From Oscarella lobularis (lineage: Eukaryota > Porifera > Homoscleromorpha > Homosclerophorida > Oscarellidae), in assembly GCF_947507565.1 (NCBI RefSeq), contig NC_089192.1:868001-932000 (forward strand): DNA of 64,000 bases. Reading direction: 5' to 3'. Positions 10,351 through 21,539 of this stretch are shown piece after piece. The stretch's first letter is position 1; each line of letters starts with the position of its first letter. The notes under the pieces were generated by a model. It saw nothing but the letters and a program-made list of their open reading frames with translations. It was not told the DNA's origin and ran no database searches. Made by a program: the position numbers and the translations under genes.

Positions 10351-13300
10351 TTAGTTTCCTCCCGACGGATAAAAAACGGTTTGCCGTTGAAATCGACAAA
10401 CCCCTTCCCCACTCTTTCGCGCTTCTGTCTCTCCGCGAAAGGTGAGGACTTTCGGACGAGCGCCAGCGGCCTTCTGGCTGTTATTATACTCAACAGCCCC
10501 GTCGAAAACATTTACCTTGACGCGATTATTCCCACTGTGTCGACAGGCTAGAAACAAATGGGACACGAATTCGCCGAGCCGATTCTCCGCCGAAGCGCCG
10601 AGATCAAGAACTACATCTTTGCCCGGCTAAAAGAAAGTCCTATTGAAACTTTAATAAAAGTCTTCTGTGTCTGACCTCATCCAGCTTTAAAACGACGAAC
10701 GTATCTGGGGTTTTGTTCAAATGTATCGCCCTGATTGAATGAAGTGCAATAATTCGTTTCGCTGTCACTTTGAATTTCGTGTCGAGCTTGAAGAGATGTT
10801 TATCAGCCAGAAGCAAAACTCGTCTATAAGAAATAGACATTCAATTTTCAAAGCGAAAATCGATATATTGGGCTTATTACTTGTCCAATTTTCCGGCTCT
10901 GTTCACCTTTCGTGTTTCACTGGCAAAGCGAATTTTGCTGTCGTGATATTGAGCGCACAGCGCTCGACTCTTCTGCTCGTATCCCGAAATATGAGTCGCG
11001 TAGATGGCTCGATACGCCTGTGCGAGATTGAGAGGCTTCTGTAAGACGTCGGCCTGCACGTCTCTCTCTCGAAATTCGCTGCAATAGCATCGCCAAGCGT
11101 AGACTTTGACTCGTAGGGCGTCGCGCTGATCAGCGGAAAGGGGCGACAGCTAAAAACAAAGATTATGAAGCCCGTTACCCCCAGCATACATACGAAGTTT
11201 ACCTTTTTATCAGCCCACCAGTTGGCGTGAATTTTTTTCAGATTTTTGTCGGCTCCAAGCAGCTGACGCGGCACATCGCGAGGCCACTTGAACTTCCTGG
11301 GAAAAACGTGACGTCAGAAGGTTTTGTCAAAACGAATTCCTATGCACCGTCCGAAGTGGGGATCATCTTTGACTTTGGAGAAGACCTGTAGTATTTCTTC
11401 CACGTACGAGCCACGCTAAATACAGTTTTCAAATGAGCACAAAACGGATTCTGTATAGAATCGACTAATACGCCTATGCACTACTATAGCTCGGGCTCCT
11501 CTACGATAATTTTCTTTCACCTGACGTCGTATGACAAAGGCTCGCCAAGCTCGCTGCAACTTCGTAACAACTGATGCGATTTTGTCGTCCCGAGCGCTTT
11601 CCAGTCTAAAAACCTACAAAGGAGCAAAAAGGCTCTCTTGGGGGAATAGATACTATTTCCTAATTTACCGTCTGTGGATTCTTTATGAAAACCTTCGTGC
11701 GTCCAAACTGATATTCATCAGCGAGAATGCCGATGTACAGAAGAATTTCGTTGACGCCTTCTTTGACGGTGCCAGACCACACCGGGTACGTGTGAGGACA
11801 GATAAGCTTAAATCTGTAGAAAAAAAAAGAGTCAAACGAGGTACAACTCTCACTTCCCCTATACCGTTCGAGAAATTTATCCTGCGGCACGCGATAGCAG
11901 AAACCCGCTCTGCGAACACGAACGTTCTCGACGAGACCGAGGTACCGAACTGACGACAAACGCTGCTAACGTCATTTCGACGATCCTTCGCACTCCTCCT
12001 ACCTTGATTGAGAACCAGTTTAGCGTCAAACTGGTTCGGTCGCTTTTTCTCGTTCGGCTTGATGCAGCGAATGTAGCTGGGTATTTTCGCATTGAGCTCG
12101 GCAATCATAGATGCCATTGATGTCTTGAAGGCGGCACCGGCCGTCACAGGTCGTTTCGAAGCACCGAGCCAAAGATCTTTGTTCCCCTCCGGAAAGAGAG
12201 CCTAAAAAAGTCATTGACTCTATTCAATCCCCAGACTATTTTAAATAGACGATACCTTCAGCAGTGGGTTGTTGCATTCATACATCGCCTGGCTGAGATC
12301 TTTGAACAGAGTGTCCGTGTTCTTATCCACAAAGCCGTCAACAGTGTATCGAACCTATATCGTTCCACGTATTTTATTTATGTCCTTTTCCCCTCCCTGA
12401 GTGGCTGTTTTATCTCACCTCTCCGGCGTAGTGTTTCAATATGAAGATGTCCTGAGGCAGTGTGCGATCTTTCGCCACTTCGCGGCTCTTGTAATGATCG
12501 TGGCGACCGACTGCCTGGTCGAGCTTCGAAAGCCACGTGAGATCCGACTTATTGCCAGGACGAATGCACTCCTCATCCAAAAGAGCCATCACCCCACTCG
12601 GTTTCTTACGTAAAAAAATACCAATAAGGCAATAACTGAAGAAAGAACTCAAACCTTGTCAATCAAATCGCATATGATTCTGTTGTTGAAATATTTAATC
12701 TCAACCCAAGTTATGCCCTAGAGGAAGAAAAGCTATGTCACTGTGCAGTCTTCTACAGCAGCTATACAAAACGGCCGTAGCTTATTCCACAGTAGTATTA
12801 CTCTGCTTCCGTTCCTGGACTCTCTTAGCCAAAGATACGTGCCAAGATAGTGATCGCGGGAAGCCCCATGCACTCATGTAAATTAAAAACCCAACGTACC
12901 TCGTCCTGGTATTCTTGCTGTTCTGTTCTCAACGTCAGTTCGATGAAGAGCTGCTGGAGTTTCTCGTTGCAATAATTGATGCAAAACTGCTCAAACCCGT
13001 TCATCTAAAAAGAGAAACGGTTTTCTCCACAGGAGGAACAACGTCTCGACGCACCGAAAAAATCTCAAAACCGTAAATATCCAAAACGCCAATAACCGCC
13101 TTGACTTCATCATCGGGCACGCAGAGATTCTCGTTGATTCGTCCACAGAGCCAAATGAAAAGTCGCTCATAGAGAGTCTTCGCCAAAGAATGCCGAGAAT
13201 AGGAAGCCTAGTCAACGTAGATGTACCATACCCCCTCTAAATGTCTCAATATAAACCTTATCGGCTTGGAGAGGCGATGAGACCAACTTGCCCTCAACGA

Positions 13301-16054
13301 CGACCGTCTTGTGCGTCAATCCGTCCTCAAGTTTCTTCGGACTACCGTTGAGAAGTTTGGCAATATCAGAGAGGCCTGGAAGTCGAAGTTAATTAAGTCC
13401 TGGGTGCACTCCGACGTTGATTCTCACTCTTTATTGAAGACACTGAAGAGGTTTCGCCTTGGCCGTCGAATTGGAGCTGGCCCAGTAAAAGAACGGCTGC
13501 CAATACTTGAAACACTCCATTCTGATCGTTCTCGCTAAAGCCGAGATATTTCAGAGAGTTCTATAAAAACCGTGAAGCATATCACTTTGACTTTGCGCTA
13601 TCTTATTCACCTGCACTTCCTTGAAGTTGGCCGCATCATTCGTTCCTTTGATGCGAACGCAGTTGCCTGCTTTCAGATAGGCATACTGCGTGGGATCGCT
13701 CTGAAGGTGGAGAGACGCTATGGCAACGTGAAACGTTTCGTTTTAATAGAGAACGACGGAAATTACCGAGAGGTCCGCCGGCCAATAGCTGATAAAATAT
13801 GTGGAAGCATCTCTCGTCATTGTTCTGACGAATGACTCTCGCCTAAGCCAAGATCATATGACTTTAGTATTAGGTTCAATAAACAGTGTGCTTATGCCGG
13901 TTGAGTTTAAGGCATGTTTAGGTTGCAGCCAAGGCATCTGCGGAGGCTCAGAAGCCAGTTTCCAGGACAAACTTTGAAACTGGGGCCTCCTTTGAACTGA
14001 GGCCCCTTTTGGGGGCCCAGACGCGTTATTTCGCCTTAGAAAGGCCAAAAAACGCGTCTTCTCGCGGAAAAAACTTTTAAAAAAAGTTAAATTCTATACA
14101 CTATTTCTATAGGCTCTTTCCTTCCATACACTATTGCTATAGGCTCTTTCCTTCTATACACTATTTCTATAGGCCTAATCACTGTTCACTAATCACTGTT
14201 CACTAATCACTACTCACTACTCACTGTTCACTAATCACTAAATAGTAATCCATTGATTTTGACACTGTTGTAGCGCCATAGAAAAGGACATGTTGGGTCT
14301 ATTCTACGGACATTAGGTCGCCATTTGTGCGAGAAAAGCGAACGTATACGTAGTAACGAGAGTACGCTTCGTCAGCAAAAGATGTCGGTTCTATGGAACG
14401 TGACCTACGTCTAGATATACACTACGTTTAGATCGTTTGACCGAATCTGGTGCGGCGTGTGCGCGGTTCCGTCAAATTATCTGATAAGGGTGGGAAAAGG
14501 TTGGCGTTCTCCGGGGTGGGGCCCCCTAAAACGAAAGTCAACGTCTTGCGAAAGGAGCGATGGCACTGGTCTTCCATTTACGAACGCATTCGTGTAGAAA
14601 GCGGATAATTCCTTCCTTCCTACCCCAAGGCTGTTCCCTACATACTCTAAATAGAATTTCTCTACAGTACAGTGACTTCCTTGTATGCATCTTGCGCTGT
14701 TCTTGCATGGGAGCTACTCTACCTCTTACCTTTTCAAGCAAATCTACCAGAGAATCAAAAGCAAATGACTATGCGAGAGTCGCTCTCTAAAAAAGGGCTC
14801 ACATGTTGTCACTTTTCCTCCAACAGGATTGCCATGGTAATCGAATTGAATGTCCATGTACTTGCCAAAGCGACTCGAATTATCGTTTCTCACCGTCTTG
14901 GCATTGCCAAACGCTAAGAGAAAAAAGTCAGCTATGTCACCCCATGGATCGCAGAAAATTAATTAATTACCTTCCAATACTGGATTCGTTTTCAAAAGCT
15001 TCGTCTTCACTTCGTCCACCTTGCCGCCGCCCGGGCTCACCGCGGCGACGTAGCGCATGATGATCTTCGACGCTTCCGTCTTCCCCGATCCACTCTCCCC
15101 CGAAATGATGACACACTGGTTTCGGCCGCGAAATCTCAGATCCGAATAAGCGGCATCCGTCAGCGAATACCTACGAGAAATAAAACTAAAGACTTGGACT
15201 ATTTATCTATTGTAAGAGCTTACACGTGAGGTTCAAGTCCTGGATCCCAGTAGTTGCCACCTAGGATGAGAGAGAAAAATGCAGGGAGTCACTCCTACGA
15301 GTGGGAGGTGAGTGGGAAGCAAGGGCGTTGGTCTGACAGAATCTCTACACAGACGACCACTTATTCGCGAAGTGTTCGCGTGCAGGCGTCAAAGGAACGC
15401 CAGCTGTAAGCAACCCACATAAAGGAAGATAAGTTTTAAGGTGCATGCATCTCAGACGCATCCACAGTCAAAACTTTGTTACAAGGACAAATCTCTTGCT
15501 AGTCCTACACTAACGTTCTCGGCTACAGTTTTAATCAACTACTTGTAAAATACGAAATAGAACAAAAGGAAGGAGGAAGCAGATTACGTAGAAAGGTTGT
15601 GGAAAGAGAATGCGGGCGTGGTCGAACTTTTTTTTACCTCGATAGCGAGCGATTTGGTTATCGTCGTAGACGCTGAGATTCTTGTACGGATTGATTGACA
15701 CGACGACGCTGCCAATGTAAGTCTAGACGAGGCGCGTGACGAGAAAAAACGTGGAGGCCTTGTCCTTACGTAGATCTGGTCGTCTTGAAAGCGTTTTTTC
15801 AGCACTGTCACGACGTTCTCCTCGCTGATCGAGTCGAGGAGGATCAGGTCGCGCACGGGGAGGACTTCGGCGCCGCGGCGAAGGGAAAAAGCGCGTGAGA
15901 TTCGACGAGAGAGGCGCGAACCGCGCGAGCTGCCCGACGAGTGGCGCGAGCGTATTCCGCCGGGCGTCGATTCCCTCGAACCGCTTCGACGAGACACGCC
16001 GTGGCGGAGGATAGCTTTTCGAACGCCGTCCGGCTGCTCCGGTACTGGTTCCAT
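10351..16054 (-). CDS. MYO1D: Class I unconventional myosin, MYO1D-like
   Basis: Multi-exon actin motor. An unusual Arg/Ser-rich N-terminal extension (about 70 residues from the ATG at 16054) precedes the motor: [28 protein letters not shown]-loop GESGSGKT, switch I region [28 protein letters not shown], switch [25 protein letters not shown], and [13 protein letters not shown]. One clear IQ motif ([17 protein letters not shown]) and a TH1 membrane-binding tail follow ([36 protein letters not shown]), ending PSGGN. The tail and the NPLLK..FPEG..KRPVTA stretch resemble MYO1D more than MYO1B, 1C or 1E as I remember them; the subclass is an inference. Such motors link actin to membranes. The intron between YLLEK and ARVIRQ is nearly 0.9 kb because it carries a repeat. 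Confidence 0.9.
13890..14500. repeat. Dispersed repeat, copy 2, inside a myosin intron, with minisatellite
   Basis: The region lies in the myosin intron between the exon ending near 14735 and the exon starting near 13848. It shares AGGCCAAAAAACGCGTCTT with the copies near 9.25 and 19.15 kb. The stretch 14290-14400 (GGGTCTATTCTA.GGACATT, AGCGAACG, GTCAGCAAAA, GGTTCTAT) matches 9865-9985. Inside it, a 30-bp unit starting TATACACTATT repeats about 2.7 times (14095-14175). An AATCACTGTTCACT-type array follows (14177-14240). The neighbouring exons still join in frame, so the insertion has not broken the motor reading frame. Confidence 0.6.
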
Positions 16055-16140
16055 ATTCCAGCGTTGCGTGTGAGGTCACGTGTTATTTCCTCTATGTTAA
16101 CGCGTTACACATACCGGTAGATGTATGTCGGTTGATCAAA

Positions 16141-16190
16141 AACAACAGGATCACGTTTTTTCCGTGAAGATTGCGCATGCGATGAGATAA
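16141..16190 (+). promoter_or_regulatory. Promoter element of TRAF-like gene 1
   Basis: This stretch just upstream of the first RING-TRAF ATG is shared with 17627-17683 before the second: AACAACAGGATC, then ACGTTTTTT/CCG, then GCGCATGCGATGA. The TGCGCATGCGA part is close to the known NRF1 consensus. Conservation beyond the coding region suggests a retained core promoter, though simple duplication carry-over is also possible. Confidence 0.5.
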
Positions 16191-16192
16191 AC

Positions 16193-17386
16193 ATGGAAGG
16201 AGGCTTTGACGCCAAATTCGTTTCTTTACCAAATAATCTGACGTGTCCGATATGCCAAGTTGGCATGAGAGATCCTGTGCAAACTGCCTGTGGTCACCGT
16301 TTCTGCACCGCGTGCGTTCAGCCTCTCCAAACGCCGAATAGATCTCTCACGTGCCCTGTTTGCCGACAAGAGCTGGAACCAAATCAAGTCTTTCCAGACG
16401 TAGCTGTCAAGCGCGAAGTGCTCGATCTCGAAGTCCGGTGTGATCTGGATGGTGAAGGGTGCAATTGGAAAGGAGAGTTACGCGCGCTGGAGGACCACAC
16501 TGCAGAATGTCAATTTGTGACCGTGCCTTGTTCGCTGTCTTGCGGAGCTAACATCATGCGACGACGTATGAGCAAGCACTTGAGGGCGGAGTGTTGCAGA
16601 AGGAAAGTCGCTTGCAAGCATTGCAAAAATTCCTTTCAGTTTCAAAACATGAAAAAACACGAAGCGGAATGTCCTCAGATGCCACTGCGCTGTCCTCAGG
16701 ACTGCGGAAAAATTTTGTTTCGCAGTAAGATAAAGAGACACGTGGCCAACGATGGAACATGCCCCAACACAACTCTTGAATGTCCTTTTGAAGACGCCGG
16801 CTGCGAGTTTGTTGGAAAAAGAAAGGACATGGCTCAGCATAAGAAAGAAGAAATTGAAAACCATCTTACCATGACTTATAAAAAAATGACGGACCTGAAA
16901 GATGAGATCGCGGAACTAAAGCAAAGGGATTCTTGCTGGAAAGAAGGGCTTGATTCTGTTTTCTTGTGGAAGGTGGCTGACTGGGCAAAAAACTTTGATA
17001 AAGCAAAAACAGAAGAATGTCATGACATAAAAAGCCCTGAAGTTTACATCTCCGTGCCAGGACACAAAGTAGCATTAACTGTATGTCCTAATGACAGGAT
17101 GTCTGGCAACGTTGGAATTTACCTGTCCATCGCTCAGGGTGAATATGACAGCTTCATCAAGTGGCCGTTTAATTGGGATTTTTCATTCATTCTGATTGAT
17201 CAGCAGATAAATGGAGAAAACAAAACGAAAAAAGTGGCAGCCTGTGAGAACATGAAAGCAGCGTTGAACCAGGACACTTTTTCCAGCTATGGGTGTTCAC
17301 AATTCATTAGCCATGATGAACTTGAGCAGAGAATGTTTGTTAGAAATGATTGCCTGTTTGTTAAACTTGTTGTTCACATGTACTGA
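16193..17386 (+). CDS. RING / TRAF zinc finger / MATH protein 1 (TRAF-like, intronless)
   Basis: A single uninterrupted frame of 397 residues. A C3HC4 RING lies near residues 19-57 (CPICQVGMRDPVQTACGHRF, CPVC). TRAF-type zinc fingers follow (CNWKGELRALEDHTAEC, CKHCKNSFQFQNMKKHEAEC). Next come a short coiled coil (MTDLKDEIAELKQ) and a C-terminal MATH/TRAF-C domain with the YISVPGHKVALTVCPND and GIYLSI patterns. TRAFs are cytoplasmic ubiquitin-ligase adaptors that bind activated receptors, and the domain set supports that role here. The lack of introns contrasts with neighbouring genes and suggests origin from a retrocopy or intron loss. It is the first of a tandem pair. Confidence 0.93.
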   Translation: MEGGFDAKFVSLPNNLTCPICQVGMRDPVQTACGHRFCTACVQPLQTPNRSLTCPVCRQELEPNQVFPDVAVKREVLDLEVRCDLDGEGCNWKGELRALEDHTAECQFVTVPCSLSCGANIMRRRMSKHLRAECCRRKVACKHCKNSFQFQNMKKHEAECPQMPLRCPQDCGKILFRSKIKRHVANDGTCPNTTLECPFEDAGCEFVGKRKDMAQHKKEEIENHLTMTYKKMTDLKDEIAELKQRDSCWKEGLDSVFLWKVADWAKNFDKAKTEECHDIKSPEVYISVPGHKVALTVCPNDRMSGNVGIYLSIAQGEYDSFIKWPFNWDFSFILIDQQINGENKTKKVAACENMKAALNQDTFSSYGCSQFISHDELEQRMFVRNDCLFVKLVVHMY

Positions 17387-17626
17387 CTTTGTTTATCTGC
17401 ATGGTACAGTCTAAATTCATTCACTGTCTCTGGTTGCCGTGAATAGCATATATCGTGGGAATACATAATAGGCATGTAATAATCACGTGAACGTAAAAAC
17501 CAGAAAATCGCACTTCCCTGCAGCCAATATAAGTGTAATTGTGTCGTACTGATGTATCAGACTTAATTGATTAATTAATTGCTAGCTTTAGCAACCAAAC
17601 TACTTGCGCGACATCGTACCGTCCAG

Positions 17627-17683
17627 AACAACAGGATCCTATGACGTTTTTCCGCAAACTGCATCGCGCATGCGATGAAATAA
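17627..17683 (+). promoter_or_regulatory. Promoter element of TRAF-like gene 2
   Basis: Second copy of the element described at 16141-16190, with AACAACAGGATC, GACGTTTTTCCG and an NRF1-like CGCGCATGCGATGA, ending about 13 bases before the ATG. The rest of the 310-base gap from 17387 shows no gene. Confidence 0.5.
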
Positions 17684-17696
17684 TCTAGCTGTCACA

Positions 17697-18926
17697 ATGA
17701 CTGGGGGTTTCGACGTGAAGTTCGTCGATTTGCCAGACCGTCTGACATGTTCAGTATGCTATCTTGGCACGCGAAACCCTGTGCAAACATTCTGCGGTCA
17801 TCGTTTCTGCTTTGACTGCATAGAGCCCCTTCGAGGGAAAAGTACAAACAGGTCTCTGACATGCCCTGTTTGCAGGAGCGTTATGGAACAACATGAAGTC
17901 AATCCAGACAAAATAGCCGAACGTGAAGTGCTTGAGCTCAAGGTGATATGTAACTTAGATGAAGAAGGATGCACATGGCGAGGAGAGCTGCGCGAACTTG
18001 AGAAGCATCGTGCCGAATGCAAATTTGTGACCGTGCCCTGTGAGCTCTCTTGCAGAGCCAACGTCATGCGCCGAGATATGAGGAAGCACGTTGAAAAAAT
18101 CTGCCCTAGAAGACGAGTCCCTTGCCAGTACTGCAAAGAAAGCTTCCAGGCTTGCGGCATAGAGACTCATTTCAGCAGTTGTCCTCAATTTCCAATCCCC
18201 TGTCCTCTGGATTGCCAAGAGACAATTGCTCGCTGTGAGGTAGAGAGGCACGTCGCTGCAGATGGAACGTGCCCCAACATGAAAATTAAATGTTCATACG
18301 CTGGCATTGGTTGCACGTTTGACGGGAAAAGAAATGACATGGATAGGCATAAGAAGGAAGAACTGCATCATCATCTTGACTTGTCTCTTACGAAAATAAA
18401 CGAAATGACGAGCGAGATTGAAGATTTGAAGAAGAAAAAGGTCTGCTGTTGGAAAGAAGGAACCGACTTCGTTTACCTATGGAAGATCAATGACTGGGGA
18501 GCAAAACTGAACGAAGCAAATACAAAGACAGGATATTCATTTAGTAGCGATCCAGTGTACATATCTGAGCCAGGGCACAGAGTGGCACTGGTGATGTGTC
18601 CTAATGAAAAAATGACTGGGTATGTGGGAATCTATTTAAAAGTCATCAAGGGCGACTACGATGAAACCCTTACGTGGCCCTTCAGACGGGACTACTCAGT
18701 CATTCTCATCGATCAGCAGAGAAAGAGGAAAGATATAACGAGAGACATTATAGTTTCCACCGACCAAAAAATAGAAAAGTTCTTCTTTCGTCCAAACGAT
18801 ACTTCAGGGTACGGTTTCGAGGAATTCATCAGTCACAACGACCTTGGACAGCGCCAGTACGTCAAGAATGACAGCCTCTTAGTAAAACTCGTCGTTCACA
18901 CGAGCAGAGATGGAGAAGAGACTTAA
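17697..18926 (+). CDS. RING / TRAF zinc finger / MATH protein 2 (TRAF-like, intronless)
   Basis: Tandem paralogue of the previous gene, 409 residues, also without introns. RING: CSVCYLGTRNPVQTFCGHRF then CPVC. Zinc fingers include CTWRGELRELEKHRAEC and CQYCKESFQACGIETHFSSC. A coiled coil (INEMTSEIEDLKKKK) leads to a MATH domain (YISEPGHRVALVMCPNEKM, GIYLKV, GYGFEEFISHNDL). Compared with copy 1 it has a few extra residues in the RING region and at the C-terminus (SRDGEET). An AATAAA signal lies near 19041. The predicted role is ubiquitin ligase/adaptor downstream of receptors. The two copies have diverged well beyond recent duplication, and the shared promoter block is therefore notable. Confidence 0.92.
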   Translation: MTGGFDVKFVDLPDRLTCSVCYLGTRNPVQTFCGHRFCFDCIEPLRGKSTNRSLTCPVCRSVMEQHEVNPDKIAEREVLELKVICNLDEEGCTWRGELRELEKHRAECKFVTVPCELSCRANVMRRDMRKHVEKICPRRRVPCQYCKESFQACGIETHFSSCPQFPIPCPLDCQETIARCEVERHVAADGTCPNMKIKCSYAGIGCTFDGKRNDMDRHKKEELHHHLDLSLTKINEMTSEIEDLKKKKVCCWKEGTDFVYLWKINDWGAKLNEANTKTGYSFSSDPVYISEPGHRVALVMCPNEKMTGYVGIYLKVIKGDYDETLTWPFRRDYSVILIDQQRKRKDITRDIIVSTDQKIEKFFFRPNDTSGYGFEEFISHNDLGQRQYVKNDSLLVKLVVHTSRDGEET

Positions 18927-19089
18927 ATCTGAGCATGTAAACAGTTTCTTGATCACTGGGTGTTTTCTTGTCCGGAATGGTTGGAAAGGAATTCTTTGAA
19001 CGTATAGCCGTCTTCGCTACTGTATCGTTTAAAACCCCTATAATAAAGTACTATAAACAATAAGGTTTGGGTAAAGAACTTCTATATTC

Positions 19090-19440
19090 GTGGATTGGGC
19101 AAAGGGGCTCCCTTTGGGGGAAAAACAGCTAAGAGAATCGTCGTTTGACCTTAAAAAAGCCAAAGAACGCGTCTTCTCGCTTAGAAATCTTCGAGTACTT
19201 GTGAACACGAAGTATTTATACTGATGCGCGACTAGGACCGAACGACTGCAGCTATTCACGATCAAAAAGTGCGTCATTTGAACCGAAACCTTTGCCAATC
19301 GACTGCAAATCCATTTCTGCCAACGAAAACGAACGAAATTTTGTCGCACGCTATTTGGACGCGAAAAGCGAATACATACGCAGTCTGCTTGGTCAAGGCG
19401 CTACGTCGGCTCTATAACGGGCAGCCTACGCAAACGACAC
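19090..19440. repeat. Dispersed repeat, copy 3
   Basis: This stretch of the gap between the second TRAF-like gene and PTCD3 matches 9235-9995 in order (AACGCGTCTTCTCGC, GTATTTATACT, GCAGCTATTCACGATCAAAA, CATTTCTGCC, GGCGCTACGTCGGCTCTATA). It lacks the inner 245 bases of copy 1. The open frame of the next gene runs back into its edge, so some apparent coding upstream of 19579 is probably repeat-derived. Confidence 0.6.
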
Positions 19441-19578
19441 TGTGACACTGTACATGGAGTTCATTACGTGCCCTTGAGATTGGACTACAATGCTCAGAAA
19501 GAGGAAAGATGGAACGTTGAAGTTTTCCTGTCCACACGCATTCGCATTCGTCGACGTCTAGAGTGCGCTAAAGTAAGC

Positions 19579-21492
19579 ATGGCTCTTTTATTTTCTCGCC
19601 GAATGGCCTTGAATCGTCAGTTTCACTGGTCTCGAGTAGTTTCGGCCCTGAAAAACATTACCGATTCGAGAAACGACGGTGAGGCCCCTTCGCCGGTGCT
19701 CAACGCGCTGAGGTCGACCGTCGGCCCCACGGAGCATCCCATGCGTCTGGGCCTGTCGCGAAGCGATCCCTTAGCACCGCGATCGCGCAAACAGGCCGAC
19801 GAATTCAAGCTCGCAATGGAAGCGGGCAAGAAAGCGGCCGAATACGTCGTTTCGCGTTGGCCGCGCCTGATGCGCGACATCGGACCGAAAGAGGCGACGA
19901 CGAGACGTCGAAAATTCAAAGGCGCGAACGAGGAGACGCTTCGATACATGATCGAAACGCGAAAGACAGGACGCGCGTTAAAAATGCTGCGAAAACTCGA
20001 GGCGAACGGCGTCGAAGTATCGCTCGACGCCCAAAACGAGATGCTCGACCTTCTCGCCTACTACGGCCTGGGAAATCCTCGCCCGACGTCGAAGAACGCG
20101 ATAGAAAAAGAAGCGGAAATCGAGTCGGAATCCCCGGACGACTTCGACGATCCCTCGCGTTCGTCATCCAAGTCGCGACGCGATTGGAACGTCGATAATC
20201 ACGCGGAAAAGTTCTTCGCTGCGATGACTGAACGCGACGCCGGTTCGTACGAGGCGATGATTGGCGGCACGGTTCGCTATGGCAACGCCGAGCGCGCGTT
20301 CGCCTTCTACGACGAAATGCGTTCCAAAGGCATGCAGCCGGGAATTCTGACGTATAACAGTCTCCTAGCGTGCGTCGGTGACGTCAAATCGAATCCCATT
20401 GAAAGATGGAATGCGGCCGAGTCGCTTCTAAATCAGATGGCCGATCAGGAAGCCCCGGTCAAACCGAATACAGAGACTCTTACGATATTGATGCGTCTAT
20501 GTAATCGACTGCGTGGAGATCGCGCTGAGTGCGTGCTTCGAACGATGAGAGAGCTGACTGCTATTGGAGTGAAGCCGAGCCTAACGTCGTACAAGGCTCT
20601 CCTTCGATCGTCCATGGCAACCAAACGTCCAGGAATTCTCTACGCCATCGTCGAACACCTCGAACGCGATCCGAGTCCCGTTGAACGCGTCGTCGAGGAA
20701 GCGGATGGGGAATTTTTCAGCTTGGCAATGAGTGCCGCTCGTCTGCTCGAGAGCGGGCCGCTCGCCGAACGACTCTACGCTCTCGCCGCTTCGCACAATT
20801 GGAAGCCGATGGGCAATCCGTCCGAATTTCTCTCCCACTTTCTCATCACCGTGTCGCACTACGGCGATCTCGACGCGGCGATGCGCTACTATCGCGAGTG
20901 CGTGCCGCGCGTCTTCATACCGCTCCAGTTCGTCTACGTCGCTCTATTGCGCGCCTGTCGCGATCATCGACGCGCCACTCGCCACGCGATGAATCTGTGG
21001 GGAGACATTCAGTCGTTCAGCGTGCGCGTCGGCGCGAAAACGCAGCTCTACGATCGCGCCATCAGCGCGCTGTGGTCCACGGATAGGAGCGTGGCGCGAG
21101 GCGACGTGTTGGAGTGCGCCGAGGAGATTCTCGTTGCCATGCGAAGTGGCGGCCACGCGCCGGATGCTTATACGCTTGGGCAGGTCGTGTCGCTTTGCTG
21201 TGCGGTGAGATCGCTCGACGAGGCGTGGGACGTCGTGGAGGAGTGTCGGAGGCGCGGGGAGGCGGTCGGATATCGGGGGATTGTGACGCTGTTGGAGAAG
21301 AGCGTCGAAGTTCGACGAGGGGATGCGGTGACGAAGGCGTTGAGGTTTATGGTGGAGAACGGGATGACGACGTCGACGGGGTACTTGGACGTCATCGAGA
21401 GGGAGGTGGAGGACATGGGAGACGAGATTGGGACGATTCGCGAGCAGATGGCGGGGATGAGACGGAAAAGAGAATCAAGGAAAACCCAATGA
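19579..21492 (+). CDS. PTCD3: Pentatricopeptide repeat protein PTCD3 (mitoribosomal mS39)
   Basis: A single exon of about 637 residues from the ATG at 19579, which begins a basic, hydrophobic presequence-like stretch (MALLFSRRMALNRQFHWSRV). The frame is open further upstream to 19468, but that part adjoins a repeat and is probably not coding. PTCD3 landmarks are DPLAPRSRKQADEF, EVSLDAQNEMLDLLAYYG, NHAEKFFAAM and PPR-like helices such as GILTYNSLLACVG and GVKPSLTSYKALLR. In mammals PTCD3 is a mitochondrial small-subunit protein needed for mitochondrial translation. It is convergent with EEF1D, the two stop codons lying about 47 bases apart. Confidence 0.85.
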   Translation: MALLFSRRMALNRQFHWSRVVSALKNITDSRNDGEAPSPVLNALRSTVGPTEHPMRLGLSRSDPLAPRSRKQADEFKLAMEAGKKAAEYVVSRWPRLMRDIGPKEATTRRRKFKGANEETLRYMIETRKTGRALKMLRKLEANGVEVSLDAQNEMLDLLAYYGLGNPRPTSKNAIEKEAEIESESPDDFDDPSRSSSKSRRDWNVDNHAEKFFAAMTERDAGSYEAMIGGTVRYGNAERAFAFYDEMRSKGMQPGILTYNSLLACVGDVKSNPIERWNAAESLLNQMADQEAPVKPNTETLTILMRLCNRLRGDRAECVLRTMRELTAIGVKPSLTSYKALLRSSMATKRPGILYAIVEHLERDPSPVERVVEEADGEFFSLAMSAARLLESGPLAERLYALAASHNWKPMGNPSEFLSHFLITVSHYGDLDAAMRYYRECVPRVFIPLQFVYVALLRACRDHRRATRHAMNLWGDIQSFSVRVGAKTQLYDRAISALWSTDRSVARGDVLECAEEILVAMRSGGHAPDAYTLGQVVSLCCAVRSLDEAWDVVEECRRRGEAVGYRGIVTLLEKSVEVRRGDAVTKALRFMVENGMTTSTGYLDVIEREVEDMGDEIGTIREQMAGMRRKRESRKTQ

Positions 21493-21539
21493 ACATTCTT
21501 TTCGCACTCGTGTTGACTGTAGAGAGTCTAATGTTAGAC

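Noticed and set aside
15228-15242. GGTTCAAGTCC as a tRNA B box
   Set aside because: It is inside a myosin exon/intron edge with no A box or cloverleaf around it.
19468-19578. Upstream extension of PTCD3
   Set aside because: It adjoins repeat copy 3. The downstream ATG at 19579 gives a good mitochondrial presequence.
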